Assembly: GCA_902793295.1 (NCBI GenBank)
Contig: CADBDA010000001.1
Coordinates: forward strand, 124,001-188,000
DNA length: 64,000 nucleotides
Direction of reading: 5' to 3'
Origin: an uncultured Bacteroidota bacterium
Lineage (GTDB): Bacteria; Bacteroidota; Bacteroidia; Bacteroidales; P3
The notes beneath the pieces are model-generated. The model saw nothing but the letters and a program-made list of their open reading frames with translations, was not told the DNA's origin and searched no databases. The translations under genes were made by a program, and so were the position numbers. Below are positions 1 through 7,775 of this stretch, piece after piece. Numbering within the stretch: the first letter of the stretch is position 1; every line of letters begins with the position of its first letter.

Positions 1-1148
1 TTGAGGTAGGTGCAGCCGTGGATGAGCGGCGGGCAGCTGATGCGGATGTGGACGTGCTTCACACCGGAGTTGTAGAGCATCTTGACCTGGTCGCGCAACT
101 GGGTGCCGCGCACGATGGAGTCGTCGCAGAAGACCACGTCTTTGCCGTTGAGCACTTTAGTGCTGGGGATCAGTTTCATTTTAGCCACCAGGTTGCGTGA
201 TTCCTGGTTGACGGGCATGAAGCTGCGCGACCAAGTGGGGGTGTATTTGAGGATGCCGCGTTTGTAGGGGATGCCTTTGCCGGCTGCATAGCCCAGGGCC
301 ATGCCGATGCCCGAGTCGGGGATGGCGGAGACGAAGTCGGCCTCTACGTCGTCTTGGGCGCCCATGGAGAGACCCAGCTGGTAGCGGACCTCTTCGGCGT
401 TGATGTCTTCGTATTGAGCCACAGGGTAGCCGTAGTAGATCCACAGGAAGGAGCAGATCTGCATTTTCTTGGAGGGTTCGATGAGTTGGCTCAAGCCGTT
501 GTGCGAGATCATGACGGCTTCGCCGGGGCCCACGTAGCGGATGGTTTGGAATCCGATGTTGATGTAGGAATGGCTTTCGGAAGCCACGGCATAGTCGGTT
601 CCGCGGCGGCCGATGACGAGGGGGGTGCGACCCAGATAGTCGCGGGCGGCGATGATGCCGTTGGCGGTGAGAATCAGCATGGAGACGCTACCTTTGACGT
701 GACGGTAGACGTTACGAATGCCGTCGGCGAAGTCTTTGCCTTGGGTGATGAGGAGTGCGACGAGTTCGGTGGGGTTGGTGCCACCCATGCTGAGTTCGGT
801 GAACTGCTGGCGTTGGTCCAAGCAGAGTTGTTCCAATTCGTCGATATTGTTGATTTTGCTTACGGTACAAACGGCGAAGCGTCCTAAGTGGGAGTTGACA
901 ACGATGGGTTGCGGGTCGGTGTCGCTGATGACGCCGATGCCCATGTCGCCGAGCATTTCAACGAGGTCTTCACTAAACTTGGTACGAAAATAGGAATTCT
1001 GGATGTTGTGGATGTTGAGGTGCATGACCCCATTGTCGATGGTGCTCAAACCGGCACGACGAGTGCCCAGATGCGAGTGATAGTCGGTTCCGTAAAAAAG
1101 GTCGGTTGCGCAAGGGTCTTTCGTGACGACGCCAAATAGTCCGCTCAT
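1..1148 (-). CDS. Amidophosphoribosyltransferase-like protein (PurF family), 3' end cut by the window
   Basis: PurF catalyses the first committed step of purine synthesis, moving ammonia from glutamine onto PRPP. The 382 visible codons hold an N-terminal Ntn-type glutaminase-like domain (MSGLFGVV, then GTDYHSHLGTRRAGL) and a phosphoribosyltransferase domain whose PRPP loop reads VVFCDDSIVRGTQL. The C-terminus lies outside the window. In true PurF glutaminases a cysteine follows the initiator Met and is the nucleophile; here residue 2 is Ser and the first Cys is residue 13. From memory, a second PurF-like protein starting MGGFFG is common in Bacteroidetes, so this is probably that paralogue. 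It may be ammonia-dependent or use other chemistry. The family assignment is firm; the activity is uncertain. Confidence 0.85.
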   Translation of the reverse strand, partial: MSGLFGVVTKDPCATDLFYGTDYHSHLGTRRAGLSTIDNGVMHLNIHNIQNSYFRTKFSEDLVEMLGDMGIGVISDTDPQPIVVNSHLGRFAVCTVSKINNIDELEQLCLDQRQQFTELSMGGTNPTELVALLITQGKDFADGIRNVYRHVKGSVSMLILTANGIIAARDYLGRTPLVIGRRGTDYAVASESHSYINIGFQTIRYVGPGEAVMISHNGLSQLIEPSKKMQICSFLWIYYGYPVAQYEDINAEEVRYQLGLSMGAQDDVEADFVSAIPDSGIGMALGYAAGKGIPYKRGILKYTPTWSRSFMPVNQESRNLVAKMKLIPSTKVLNGKDVVFCDDSIVRGTQLRDQVKMLYNSGVKHVHIRISCPPLIHGCTYL

Positions 1149-1201
1149 AATGTGTTGGTTTTAAAATAATGAAAAATATGATGATTTAATTTATAAAAAT
1201 G

Positions 1202-1209
1202 CAAAAATA
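1202..1209 (-). promoter_or_regulatory. -7 box for the PurF-like gene
   Basis: On the minus strand the bases read TATTTTTG, a perfect match to the Bacteroidota -7 consensus TAnnTTTG. Transcription should start near 1195, leaving a leader of about 47 bases before the ATG at 1148. No convincing -33 element is seen. The rest of the 1149-1330 gap is AT-rich and has no gene. Confidence 0.5.
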
Positions 1210-1330
1210 CAATTTTCTTTGCACAGACGAACGATTTGGTTGTTTTTATAAATAACAAAAATGTATAAAAGATGTATAAATAGTTGTTTTATATTGTTTT
1301 GTAATGTTGAAAAATACTTTTTCAATGTGG

Positions 1331-2623
1331 CTATTCGAACACCTCTTCGTCGGCGAAAAGGCGTGTCAGCGTGTGGTTTGTGATGGTGTTTGAGAGGGAA
1401 TCGTCGTAGGGACGACGCACACGGATGTAGTTGTCGGTAAAACCGTACATCATGTCCTCTTTGCGGCTGCTTTCCCAGAGCACCGGGCGGGTCTTGCCCT
1501 GTTGTTGGAGGTAAAAATCTGTTTTTTTCTGGTCCGATATTTGCTGCAGCTGCCGGCTGTGTTCGCGTCGGCGATGGATGTCGATGCGACCGTCCATGCG
1601 GAGGGCGGCCGTGTTGGGCCTGTCGCTGAAGGTGAAGACGTGCAGGTAGGAGATGGGCAGCGACCTGACAAAGTCTTTGACCTTCTCGAATTCCTCGTCG
1701 TCTTCGCCGTTGAATCCCGCCATGATGTCGGCGGCGATGCAGGCGTCGGGCATCAGACGTTTGATTTTATCGAGCAGCGAAGCGTAAAAGGAGGTGTCGT
1801 AGCGGCGGTGCATCATTTGCAGCACCTTGTCGCTGCCGGCCTGGAGGGGGATGTGGAAGTGGGGGAGGAAATGACGTGACGAGGCGACGAACGCGATGAT
1901 GTCGTCGGTGAGGAGGTTCGGTTCGATGCTGGAGATGCGATAGCGTTCAATGCCCTCCAATTGGTCGAGAGCCTGCAGCAGTTGCAGGAATGTTTCGCCG
2001 TGATGCTGACCGAAGGTGCCGGTGTTGATGCCGGTGAGCACCACCTCTTTGGTGCCGGTGGCTGCAATCTGACGTGCCATGTCGACGGTTTCGGCCACGG
2101 TGGCGCTGCGCGAGCGGCCGCGGGCGAAAGGAATGGCGCAGTAGGAGCAGAAGTAGTCGCAGCCGTCCTGGACTTTGAAGAATGTGCGGGTTCGGTCGGC
2201 GTGCGAGAAGGAGAGTTGGAAGCTTTTGGGTTCCGGTTGGACGATGTCGATGTGTCGTCCTTCGCCAGCAAGCAGGTGTTCCACGTGGTGCAGCAAGTCG
2301 TGCTTTTGGTCGTTGCCGAGGATGATGTCGACCCCTTCGATTTTTTGGATTTCAGCCGCCGCATTTTGGGCGAAACAGCCGATGACGGCCACAATGGCGT
2401 CGGGGTTGAGCGTTGTGGCCTGGCGGATGGCGTTGCGGCATTTCTTTTCGGCAATGGAGGTGACGGTGCAAGTGTTGATGACATAGAGGTCGGCTTTCTG
2501 GTCGAAATCGACGGTTGCCCAACCTGCATCGTTGAATTTGCTGAGCAGGTGCGAGGTCTCTGCGAAATTGAGTTTGCACCCCAGGGTGTGTGTGGCGATG
2601 GTTTTCACGTAAGATGTCTGCAC
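1331..2623 (-). CDS. mtaB: tRNA (N6-threonylcarbamoyladenosine(37)-C2)-methylthiotransferase
   Basis: MtaB converts t6A37 to ms2t6A37 in ANN-decoding tRNAs, using two [4Fe-4S] clusters and S-adenosylmethionine. The 430-residue length fits the family. The N-terminal UPF0004 domain has the cluster cysteines (HTLGCKLNFAET near residue 16, NTCTVT near 52, and a later Cys in VIGCFAQ). The radical-SAM motif CxxxCxxC is in CDYFCSYCAIPFARGRSRS. A C-terminal TRAM-like region follows. The HTLGCKLN start favours MtaB over MiaB or RimO. It stands alone on this strand, with a long non-coding stretch upstream. Confidence 0.92.
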   Translation of the reverse strand: MQTSYVKTIATHTLGCKLNFAETSHLLSKFNDAGWATVDFDQKADLYVINTCTVTSIAEKKCRNAIRQATTLNPDAIVAVIGCFAQNAAAEIQKIEGVDIILGNDQKHDLLHHVEHLLAGEGRHIDIVQPEPKSFQLSFSHADRTRTFFKVQDGCDYFCSYCAIPFARGRSRSATVAETVDMARQIAATGTKEVVLTGINTGTFGQHHGETFLQLLQALDQLEGIERYRISSIEPNLLTDDIIAFVASSRHFLPHFHIPLQAGSDKVLQMMHRRYDTSFYASLLDKIKRLMPDACIAADIMAGFNGEDDEEFEKVKDFVRSLPISYLHVFTFSDRPNTAALRMDGRIDIHRRREHSRQLQQISDQKKTDFYLQQQGKTRPVLWESSRKEDMMYGFTDNYIRVRRPYDDSLSNTITNHTLTRLFADEEVFE

Positions 2624-2774
2624 TTACTTAATTGTTGTATTTTTGGAAGGGAAACGCAGGAATCCCTTTTTTCGTATTTTATTCGTCAGAAATGGGCATT
2701 TTTTGTTTCTTTTTTGGGGCCGAAAAATGGGAAAAATCAAGCCGTATTGCGCATTTTTTGTTCGTAAATTGTAT

Positions 2775-2805
2775 ATTGGGGAAGAAAAATTGATAATTAT
2801 ATTTG
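2775..2805 (+). promoter_or_regulatory. Upstream promoter of the candidate small RNA
   Basis: TTG at 2776-2778 lies 19 bases before TATATTTG at 2798-2805, close to ideal Bacteroidota promoter geometry. A start near 2812 is expected, just where a small hairpin (GAAGC/GCTTC, 2810-2825) begins. Confidence 0.45.
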
Positions 2806-2857
2806 CTTGAAGCCGTGATGCTTCGTTGGTGGGGGGCAATAAAAAGTGTGATTTGGT

Positions 2858-2888
2858 TTTGTCGGAATGGAAAAAAAGTGTATTTTTG
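2858..2888 (+). promoter_or_regulatory. Downstream promoter of the candidate small RNA
   Basis: TTTG at 2858-2861, a 19-base spacer and TATTTTTG at 2881-2888 match both the -33 and -7 consensus elements. Expected start is near 2895. No gene follows on this strand before the terminator at 2996-3032. Confidence 0.55.
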
Positions 2889-2894
2889 CAAATG

Positions 2895-3032
2895 AATTCA
2901 GACGAAGCGTGGTTGTTCAAAAAGATACAATGATTCATCTGAATCTCTGATAAGGCTTTCGTAATAATTTGGATTTTGTAATAGTGTTTAATGTGAACTG
3001 GAACGATGTGGTATCGTTCCAGTTTTTTTTTT
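2895..3032 (+). ncRNA. Candidate small RNA of unknown family, about 140 nt
   Basis: The interval runs from the predicted start of a consensus promoter to the U-tract of a strong intrinsic terminator, with no open frame of useful size. Its 5' part can fold: ACGAAGC near the start can pair with GCTTTCGT near the middle, and TTCAGA with TCTGAA. A longer form of about 220 nt would start at the upstream promoter. I do not recognise it as tmRNA, RNase P, SRP RNA or 6S RNA, though 6S RNA varies so much that it cannot be excluded. The 5' end is an estimate. Confidence 0.4.
2996..3032 (+). terminator. Intrinsic terminator of the candidate small RNA
   Basis: A perfect 12-bp stem (2996-3007 with 3013-3024, AACTGGAACGAT and its complement) with a five-base loop is followed by a run of T to 3032. 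The T tract is on the plus strand only, so it ends a plus-strand transcript, yet no plus-strand gene lies upstream for kilobases. Confidence 0.8.
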
Positions 3033-3312
3033 GCCTGCTGCCAGCAGCAGGGGAAAGGTTTGCCTTGTGGTTTTTGTAGGTAATAAGCCTCTTTTGCCAC
3101 GGTAGGGCTGTTGTCCCGCTAATGTTGTACTGCATTACATCCTTCTTCCATACGCAATTCTGTTCGAAATATGAGCAGAATCGCACGAAAGAATAATACC
3201 CCCCCCCTTGAGTGAAGTAAATGAAGAAGCGCCAAGTCGGCTATGTATGGCCAGCTTGACGCTACGTTATGGGTCTCTGGTGAGTCCCTGTTTCAGTCTT
3301 TTCTGAGAGGGG

Positions 3313-4332
3313 TCAGTCTTTGTCCAGCTCGTCGAGACGCTGCAGCGAGCGGATCATCTTGATGCAGTCGTCGTCGGGGAAGATGGTGAATGGTGGTTTG
3401 GGGTCGAGTTCCAGAATGGCGCGACCATCTTCGTCGTGTCCGATGCGGACGATGGCCGAAGTGTTGGCCATAACGCGGTTTTTCTGGTCGATGAGAACAA
3501 AATGTTCGTGACCCACGCGCTCATTGATGATGTCGGGCGTGTCGGTGCAGGTCAGCTTGGTGCCGTCGTTGAGGTACACCAAGGTGCCGTTGGAGCCTTT
3601 GGGGACCATGTAGGCGATGTTGTAGATGGATTGCCACCATTCGCCCGGAGTGTGGAGCAGTATTTTGCGGTCGGCCATGATGCCGTCCTGCCAAGTCTCG
3701 TCGACGGTGAGCTGACCATTTTCATAGTAGCGGTATTTGCCGTTTTTGGCGCCGTCCTTGAAGTAGCCTTCGCGTGACAGGCGTCCCTGGTCGTCGTATT
3801 CGACCAGGCGTCCCTGCATAAGTCCTTCCACGTAGTTGCCGCAGATGTAGGCCCTCTTGCCCAGTCGTTTCCACCAGCGGCCGTGGCGGCGGTTGTCTTT
3901 CCAGGTGGAGATTTCGACGGTGTCGCCTTCGGCGGAGAAGATGATGTGGGCACCCTCTTTGATGCCCATGCGGTAGGAAGCTATTTTGAGCAGTCTGCCC
4001 TCTTCGTTGTAGATGTGCCAGACGCTGTCGCGGTTTTTCTGGTTGTAATAGCCCTCAGCCAGCAGATGGCCTTTCTCGTCATAGGCCTGATGCTTGCAGA
4101 AGCGTCCGGGGTCGGTGTAGGTGTTGCGGATTTTCAGGGTTCCGTTGGGGTAGTAGTAGTTGAATGTGCCGGTTTCCTTGCCGTCGACAAAATCGCCTTC
4201 GAAGATGCGGCTGCCGTCCTTGTCGGTCTTGATCCAATGGCCTTGACGGCGACCCTTGTTATCGATTTTGTTCTGGGCGGCGCAGGCGAAACCCAAACAT
4301 AATAAAATCAGAATGATAAGTCTGTATTTCAT
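3313..4332 (-). CDS. Exported protein with MORN-2/YwqK-type repeats
   Basis: This 339-residue protein starts with a signal peptide (hydrophobic residues 5-15, then CAAQN). It continues with about six copies of a 20-25 residue repeat of the type GxxxGxWxxYxxxGxxxxxGxYxDGKxxG, for example GDFVDGKETGTFNYYYPNG and GYFKDGAKNGKYRYYENGQ. Such repeats form beta-strand ladders. They are common in exported Bacteroidetes proteins and in toxin-antitoxin-like YwqK proteins, and their molecular role is not settled. The C-terminal 80 residues lack the repeat. It has its own promoter box just upstream. Function cannot be assigned beyond a likely periplasmic or surface structural role. Confidence 0.8.
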   Translation of the reverse strand: MKYRLIILILLCLGFACAAQNKIDNKGRRQGHWIKTDKDGSRIFEGDFVDGKETGTFNYYYPNGTLKIRNTYTDPGRFCKHQAYDEKGHLLAEGYYNQKNRDSVWHIYNEEGRLLKIASYRMGIKEGAHIIFSAEGDTVEISTWKDNRRHGRWWKRLGKRAYICGNYVEGLMQGRLVEYDDQGRLSREGYFKDGAKNGKYRYYENGQLTVDETWQDGIMADRKILLHTPGEWWQSIYNIAYMVPKGSNGTLVYLNDGTKLTCTDTPDIINERVGHEHFVLIDQKNRVMANTSAIVRIGHDEDGRAILELDPKPPFTIFPDDDCIKMIRSLQRLDELDKD

Positions 4333-4359
4333 AGGGCTTACTTATTGTTGTTCGAAATG

Positions 4360-4367
4360 CAAAGGTA
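4360..4367 (-). promoter_or_regulatory. -7 box for the MORN-repeat gene
   Basis: The minus strand reads TACCTTTG, a perfect TAnnTTTG box. The predicted start near 4353 gives a leader of about 20 bases before the ATG at 4332, so this gene is transcribed separately from the one ending at 4392. Confidence 0.55.
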
Positions 4368-4391
4368 CGTAAAAAATGTGAAATGGGATGG

Positions 4392-4889
4392 TCAATCGGA
4401 AATTGTTTGTGTGCGTACGTGGTTGACGATGCGCTGTGTGGCGGTGTCCTGGAAGCGTTGTCGCCGGACGGTGGTGCGTTGGCGAGGCGTCTGTTCGGAG
4501 CTGGCAGGTGCGGGCGCTGCCGCCTCCGCCTCCGCTTCTTCGTCGTCCTGCCAAATGCGGCGTTCGGTCTGTTCTTTGGCCGGTTTCAGGTAGACGCGTT
4601 CCCTGACGGCGTTGAACTGGACAGTGTATTCGTTGTGTTTGCCGTCCGGTTTGATGGTGCTGGTCACGGCCACCTCGAAGGGGTCGTCGATGACGATGCG
4701 GATGTGGTATTTCTTTTCTTCAAGTCCGCCAACGGTCACCATGCCCGACGATTTCTGGTTCTGGAGTTTACCATTGACATAGACGAAGAATTTGGCGTCG
4801 GTGATGGAGGTGAATGTCAGTGTATGGGTTTGAGCGCCAGCGGAAAGCATCAGCAGCATCAGGAGGGTCAGCAGCGTGAACCGTTTCAT
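4392..4889 (-). CDS. Exported protein of unknown function with PEGA-like N-terminal part
   Basis: The start at 4889 gives a clean signal peptide (MKRFTLLTLLMLLMLSAGAQ); an ATG two codons upstream is equally possible. The mature protein of about 145 residues begins with a small beta-rich domain (KFFVYVNGKLQNQKSSGMV, then a stretch of charged strands) resembling the PEGA-type domain found before DUF4476 in Bacteroidetes. An Ala/Glu/Pro-rich linker and a basic Arg/Gln-rich tail follow. It is transcribed away from the TonB receptor gene at 5027. A near-consensus box (TATGTTTTG on the minus strand, about 4930-4938) lies upstream. I do not recognise the family with certainty. Confidence 0.65.
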   Translation of the reverse strand: MKRFTLLTLLMLLMLSAGAQTHTLTFTSITDAKFFVYVNGKLQNQKSSGMVTVGGLEEKKYHIRIVIDDPFEVAVTSTIKPDGKHNEYTVQFNAVRERVYLKPAKEQTERRIWQDDEEAEAEAAAPAPASSEQTPRQRTTVRRQRFQDTATQRIVNHVRTQTISD

Positions 4890-5026
4890 TTGCATCGGGA
4901 ATTTTGGGGTTGTAATATGACAAGTAACGCAAAACATAAAATAATATTGTTTCCAAAAAACGTTGTGTGTCGAACAATAAACTGTCGAGCGTTTCGTTAA
5001 AAGATGATGTTTGCCAGCTGCACGCA

Positions 5027-7576
5027 ATGAGCATGATGAAAATACAATTCCCCGCCGTCGTTGTCAGGATGCTTGTCGTCCTGCTGATGCTGCTGCCTGT
5101 CGGTACGGTTGCCGCTCAGGGAGTGGCGACGTTGACCGGCAAGGTGACCACCACAGATGGCAAGCCGTTGCAATACGCTTCGGTTGCCGCGGTGAGTCTG
5201 AATCCGGTGGTGGGTTCCGTGACTGATGATCAAGGACGTTTCCAGATGCAGCTTCCGGCTGACAGCCTTCTTACGGTGCGTGTCAACTTTACCGGTTACG
5301 CGCCCGCCGACACCACGATGAGGCTTCCCGCAGGGGCGACAATCAAACTGCATATCAGCTTAGGACGCGGTGCCACGTCGCTGGGCCCTGTGACTGTCAG
5401 CGACGAGCGTTCGAGAGCCACCACTTTCACCACCATCGATGTGGAACGCATAGAGCACAGCGTGGGTCCTCAGAGCGGTGTGGAGTCGATGCTGAAGACC
5501 CTGCCCGATGTCAACTCGAACAACGAGATGTCGTCGCAGTATTCGGTTCGCGGTGGTTCGTTCGACGAGAACCTTGTCTATATCAACGGGGTGGAAATCC
5601 TTCGACCGATGCTTATCCGCAGCGGGCAGCAGGAGGGCACCTCCATCATCAATCCCGACCTGGTTGACCATATCCTCTTCTCGCCCGGCGGCTTCGATGC
5701 CACCTATGGCGACCGCATGTCGTCGGTGCTCGACATTACCTATAGCCGTCATAACGAATTCAGCGGACGCGCCTCGGTGTCGTTTCTGGGCGCATCGCTT
5801 TCGCTGAAGGGCGGTTTGAGCGACCGCTTCAACTATTCCGTCGGTTTTCGCCGCCACTCCAACCGCTACCTCTTCCGCTCGCTTGACACCGAGGGCAACT
5901 ACACCACCGCCTACACCGACCTGCAAGCCCTGTTCTCCTATCGCGTCAACGACCGGCTCGAGCTGCAGCTGCTCACCATACTGATGCGCAACATCTATGG
6001 GTTGGTGCCCACCTCGCAGACCACCGCTTTCGGCGGCTTCAGCGAGGCGATGGAATTTGAGGTCTTCTACGAGGGCGAGGAACGAGACAGCTATAGCACC
6101 CTCCTTTCGTCGCTGTCGGTCGACTACCATCCGTCGGACGACATGCGGCTGAAATGGACCACTTCGTTCCAATCCAACGACGAGACCGAGGCATACGACA
6201 TCCTCAGCCAGTTCTGGCTCTATGAGCTCAATGTGGGCAACGTGAATGAGGATGGCGAAACCGAACGCTTCGATCGCGGTGTCGGCTCTTTCCTGGAGCA
6301 CGCACGCGACTATCTGCAAACCAATATTTTCTCCACAGAACTGCGCGGATCGCACTATGCCGCCATGGGCAACTGGAATTGGGGTCTGAAGGCGCAACAC
6401 GAGCAGGTGCGAGACCGCATGCGCGAATGGAAGTGGGTGGACTCGGCGGGCTATGCCATGCCCACTTGCTACGACATTCCCGGCGTGGTCGGCAACGAGC
6501 CCCATTCGCCTGTGCTGCAGCTCTTCTGTCGTTCCAACCATCGCGTGGAGACCACCCGACTGAGCGGATATCTGCAACGCAACTTCGATTTCTACAACGG
6601 TCGGGGCGACTTGTGGCGACTTGTGGCCGGCGCCCGCCTGCAATGGTATGACATCTCGTTTGATGATCCCAACGCTTCGGAAGTGCATGTCGGCTATGCC
6701 GGCGGCACACAGTTCGACACCTCGTCGCTCCACAACCGGCAACTGCTCTTCTCGCCGCGACTGAGCCTCAACTACAAGCCCGCATGGAAACGCGACATCC
6801 TTTTCCGTCTGTCCACCGGCGTCTACAGCCAGGCACCGTTCTATCGCGAATACCGCTACGACGACGGTTCGCTGAACCACGCACTACGCGCACAGCAATC
6901 CTACCAGGTGATGGGTACGATGGATTGGAATTTTCACATCGGCAGCAGCCCCTTCAAATTCACGGCCGACCTCTACTATAAATATATAGACCATCTGGTG
7001 CCTTACAGAATCGACAATCTGCGGGTGCGGTACGATGCGCATAACGACGCAGTGGGCTACGCCGCCGGCTTGTCGCTGCGGCTGAGTGGCGAGGTGGTGG
7101 AAGGTCTGGAGTCGTGGGCCTCGCTGTCGCTGATGCGCACCCAGGAGGATATTGAGGGCGACGCCTTTGGATGGATAGCCCGTCCCACTGACCAACGAAT
7201 CAGTTTCAAACTCTTCTTTCAGGACTATGTGCCGACGGTGCCTTTCTGGCGCATGACGCTCAATTTCATCGTTGGCAGCGGTCTGCCCTTCACCTATCCC
7301 ACGCAGCGTGATTTCAGCGTGGCGCACTACTATCCCGCCTATCTGCGTGTGGATTGGGGCAACACCCTGCAATTGTCGCGTTTTGAACGCATCAAGGAAA
7401 GCCGCCTGATGCGCCATATTGACGATATCCTGCTTTCGCTCGAGGTGTTCAACCTCTTCGACTACAAGAATGTGGTCTCCTATATATGGGTGTCCGACTA
7501 CAACAACCAGTACTATCACGTACCGAACTACCTCACGGCCAGACAGCTAAACCTCAAATTGACTGTGCTGTTTTAA
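5027..7576 (+). CDS. TonB-dependent outer-membrane receptor with carboxypeptidase-like domain
   Basis: The protein has 849 residues. A signal peptide ends at AAQG and is followed by a CarboxypepD_reg-like domain (ATLTGKVTTTDGKPLQYASV). The plug domain has the features QYSVRGGSFDENLVYINGVEI and GGFDATYGDRMSSVLDI, and a 22-strand type barrel ends in aromatic VLF. These receptors import bulky substrates across the outer membrane using TonB-ExbBD energy. There is no SusD-like partner beside it, so polysaccharide uptake is not indicated; the substrate is unknown. The start at 5027 was chosen because it leaves a short charged N-terminus before the hydrophobic signal core; nearby ATGs at 5033 and 5036 are alternatives. 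Confidence 0.9.
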   Translation: MSMMKIQFPAVVVRMLVVLLMLLPVGTVAAQGVATLTGKVTTTDGKPLQYASVAAVSLNPVVGSVTDDQGRFQMQLPADSLLTVRVNFTGYAPADTTMRLPAGATIKLHISLGRGATSLGPVTVSDERSRATTFTTIDVERIEHSVGPQSGVESMLKTLPDVNSNNEMSSQYSVRGGSFDENLVYINGVEILRPMLIRSGQQEGTSIINPDLVDHILFSPGGFDATYGDRMSSVLDITYSRHNEFSGRASVSFLGASLSLKGGLSDRFNYSVGFRRHSNRYLFRSLDTEGNYTTAYTDLQALFSYRVNDRLELQLLTILMRNIYGLVPTSQTTAFGGFSEAMEFEVFYEGEERDSYSTLLSSLSVDYHPSDDMRLKWTTSFQSNDETEAYDILSQFWLYELNVGNVNEDGETERFDRGVGSFLEHARDYLQTNIFSTELRGSHYAAMGNWNWGLKAQHEQVRDRMREWKWVDSAGYAMPTCYDIPGVVGNEPHSPVLQLFCRSNHRVETTRLSGYLQRNFDFYNGRGDLWRLVAGARLQWYDISFDDPNASEVHVGYAGGTQFDTSSLHNRQLLFSPRLSLNYKPAWKRDILFRLSTGVYSQAPFYREYRYDDGSLNHALRAQQSYQVMGTMDWNFHIGSSPFKFTADLYYKYIDHLVPYRIDNLRVRYDAHNDAVGYAAGLSLRLSGEVVEGLESWASLSLMRTQEDIEGDAFGWIARPTDQRISFKLFFQDYVPTVPFWRMTLNFIVGSGLPFTYPTQRDFSVAHYYPAYLRVDWGNTLQLSRFERIKESRLMRHIDDILLSLEVFNLFDYKNVVSYIWVSDYNNQYYHVPNYLTARQLNLKLTVLF

Positions 7577-7775
7577 CGGTGAGGGTGTGTGAACGGCAGT
7601 GCAGGCAGAAAAGTTGCAGGGAAGAGGTCCGGTTTGCGAGAGAGACTGTGTGATTGGAGGCTGGCGGAACGGCCGAAAGAATATGAGTCTTTTATTGATT
7701 TGAAAATAAAATTGTTTTAAATAACGTATACTTCTTATTGTTGGAACAATACCAAAGTAACCAAAACAGCGTCTT

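Larger units (their letters stand above)
2624..3312. other. 689-bp intergenic stretch with a candidate small RNA
   Basis: No credible protein is encoded on either strand; the open frames are rich in Lys, Asn and Phe, as random AT-rich DNA would be. The interval holds two consensus promoters on the plus strand and a strong terminator (listed separately), together enclosing a putative transcript. A nine-base C run lies at 3199-3207. An imperfect hairpin at about 3227-3256 followed by a T-rich minus-strand tail could terminate the gene ending at 3313. Confidence 0.6.

Noticed and set aside
2624..3100. A minus-strand 158-codon frame upstream of mtaB
   Set aside because: Low-complexity Lys/Asn/Phe content, and it crosses the promoters and terminator of the candidate small RNA.
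3199..3207. A nine-base C run as a possible phase-variation switch
   Set aside because: It is not in a gene or between promoter elements that I can identify, so no switching function can be supported.
5360..6880. A 506-codon minus-strand frame inside the TonB receptor gene
   Set aside because: Shadow frame; no domain, while the plus strand encodes a complete receptor.
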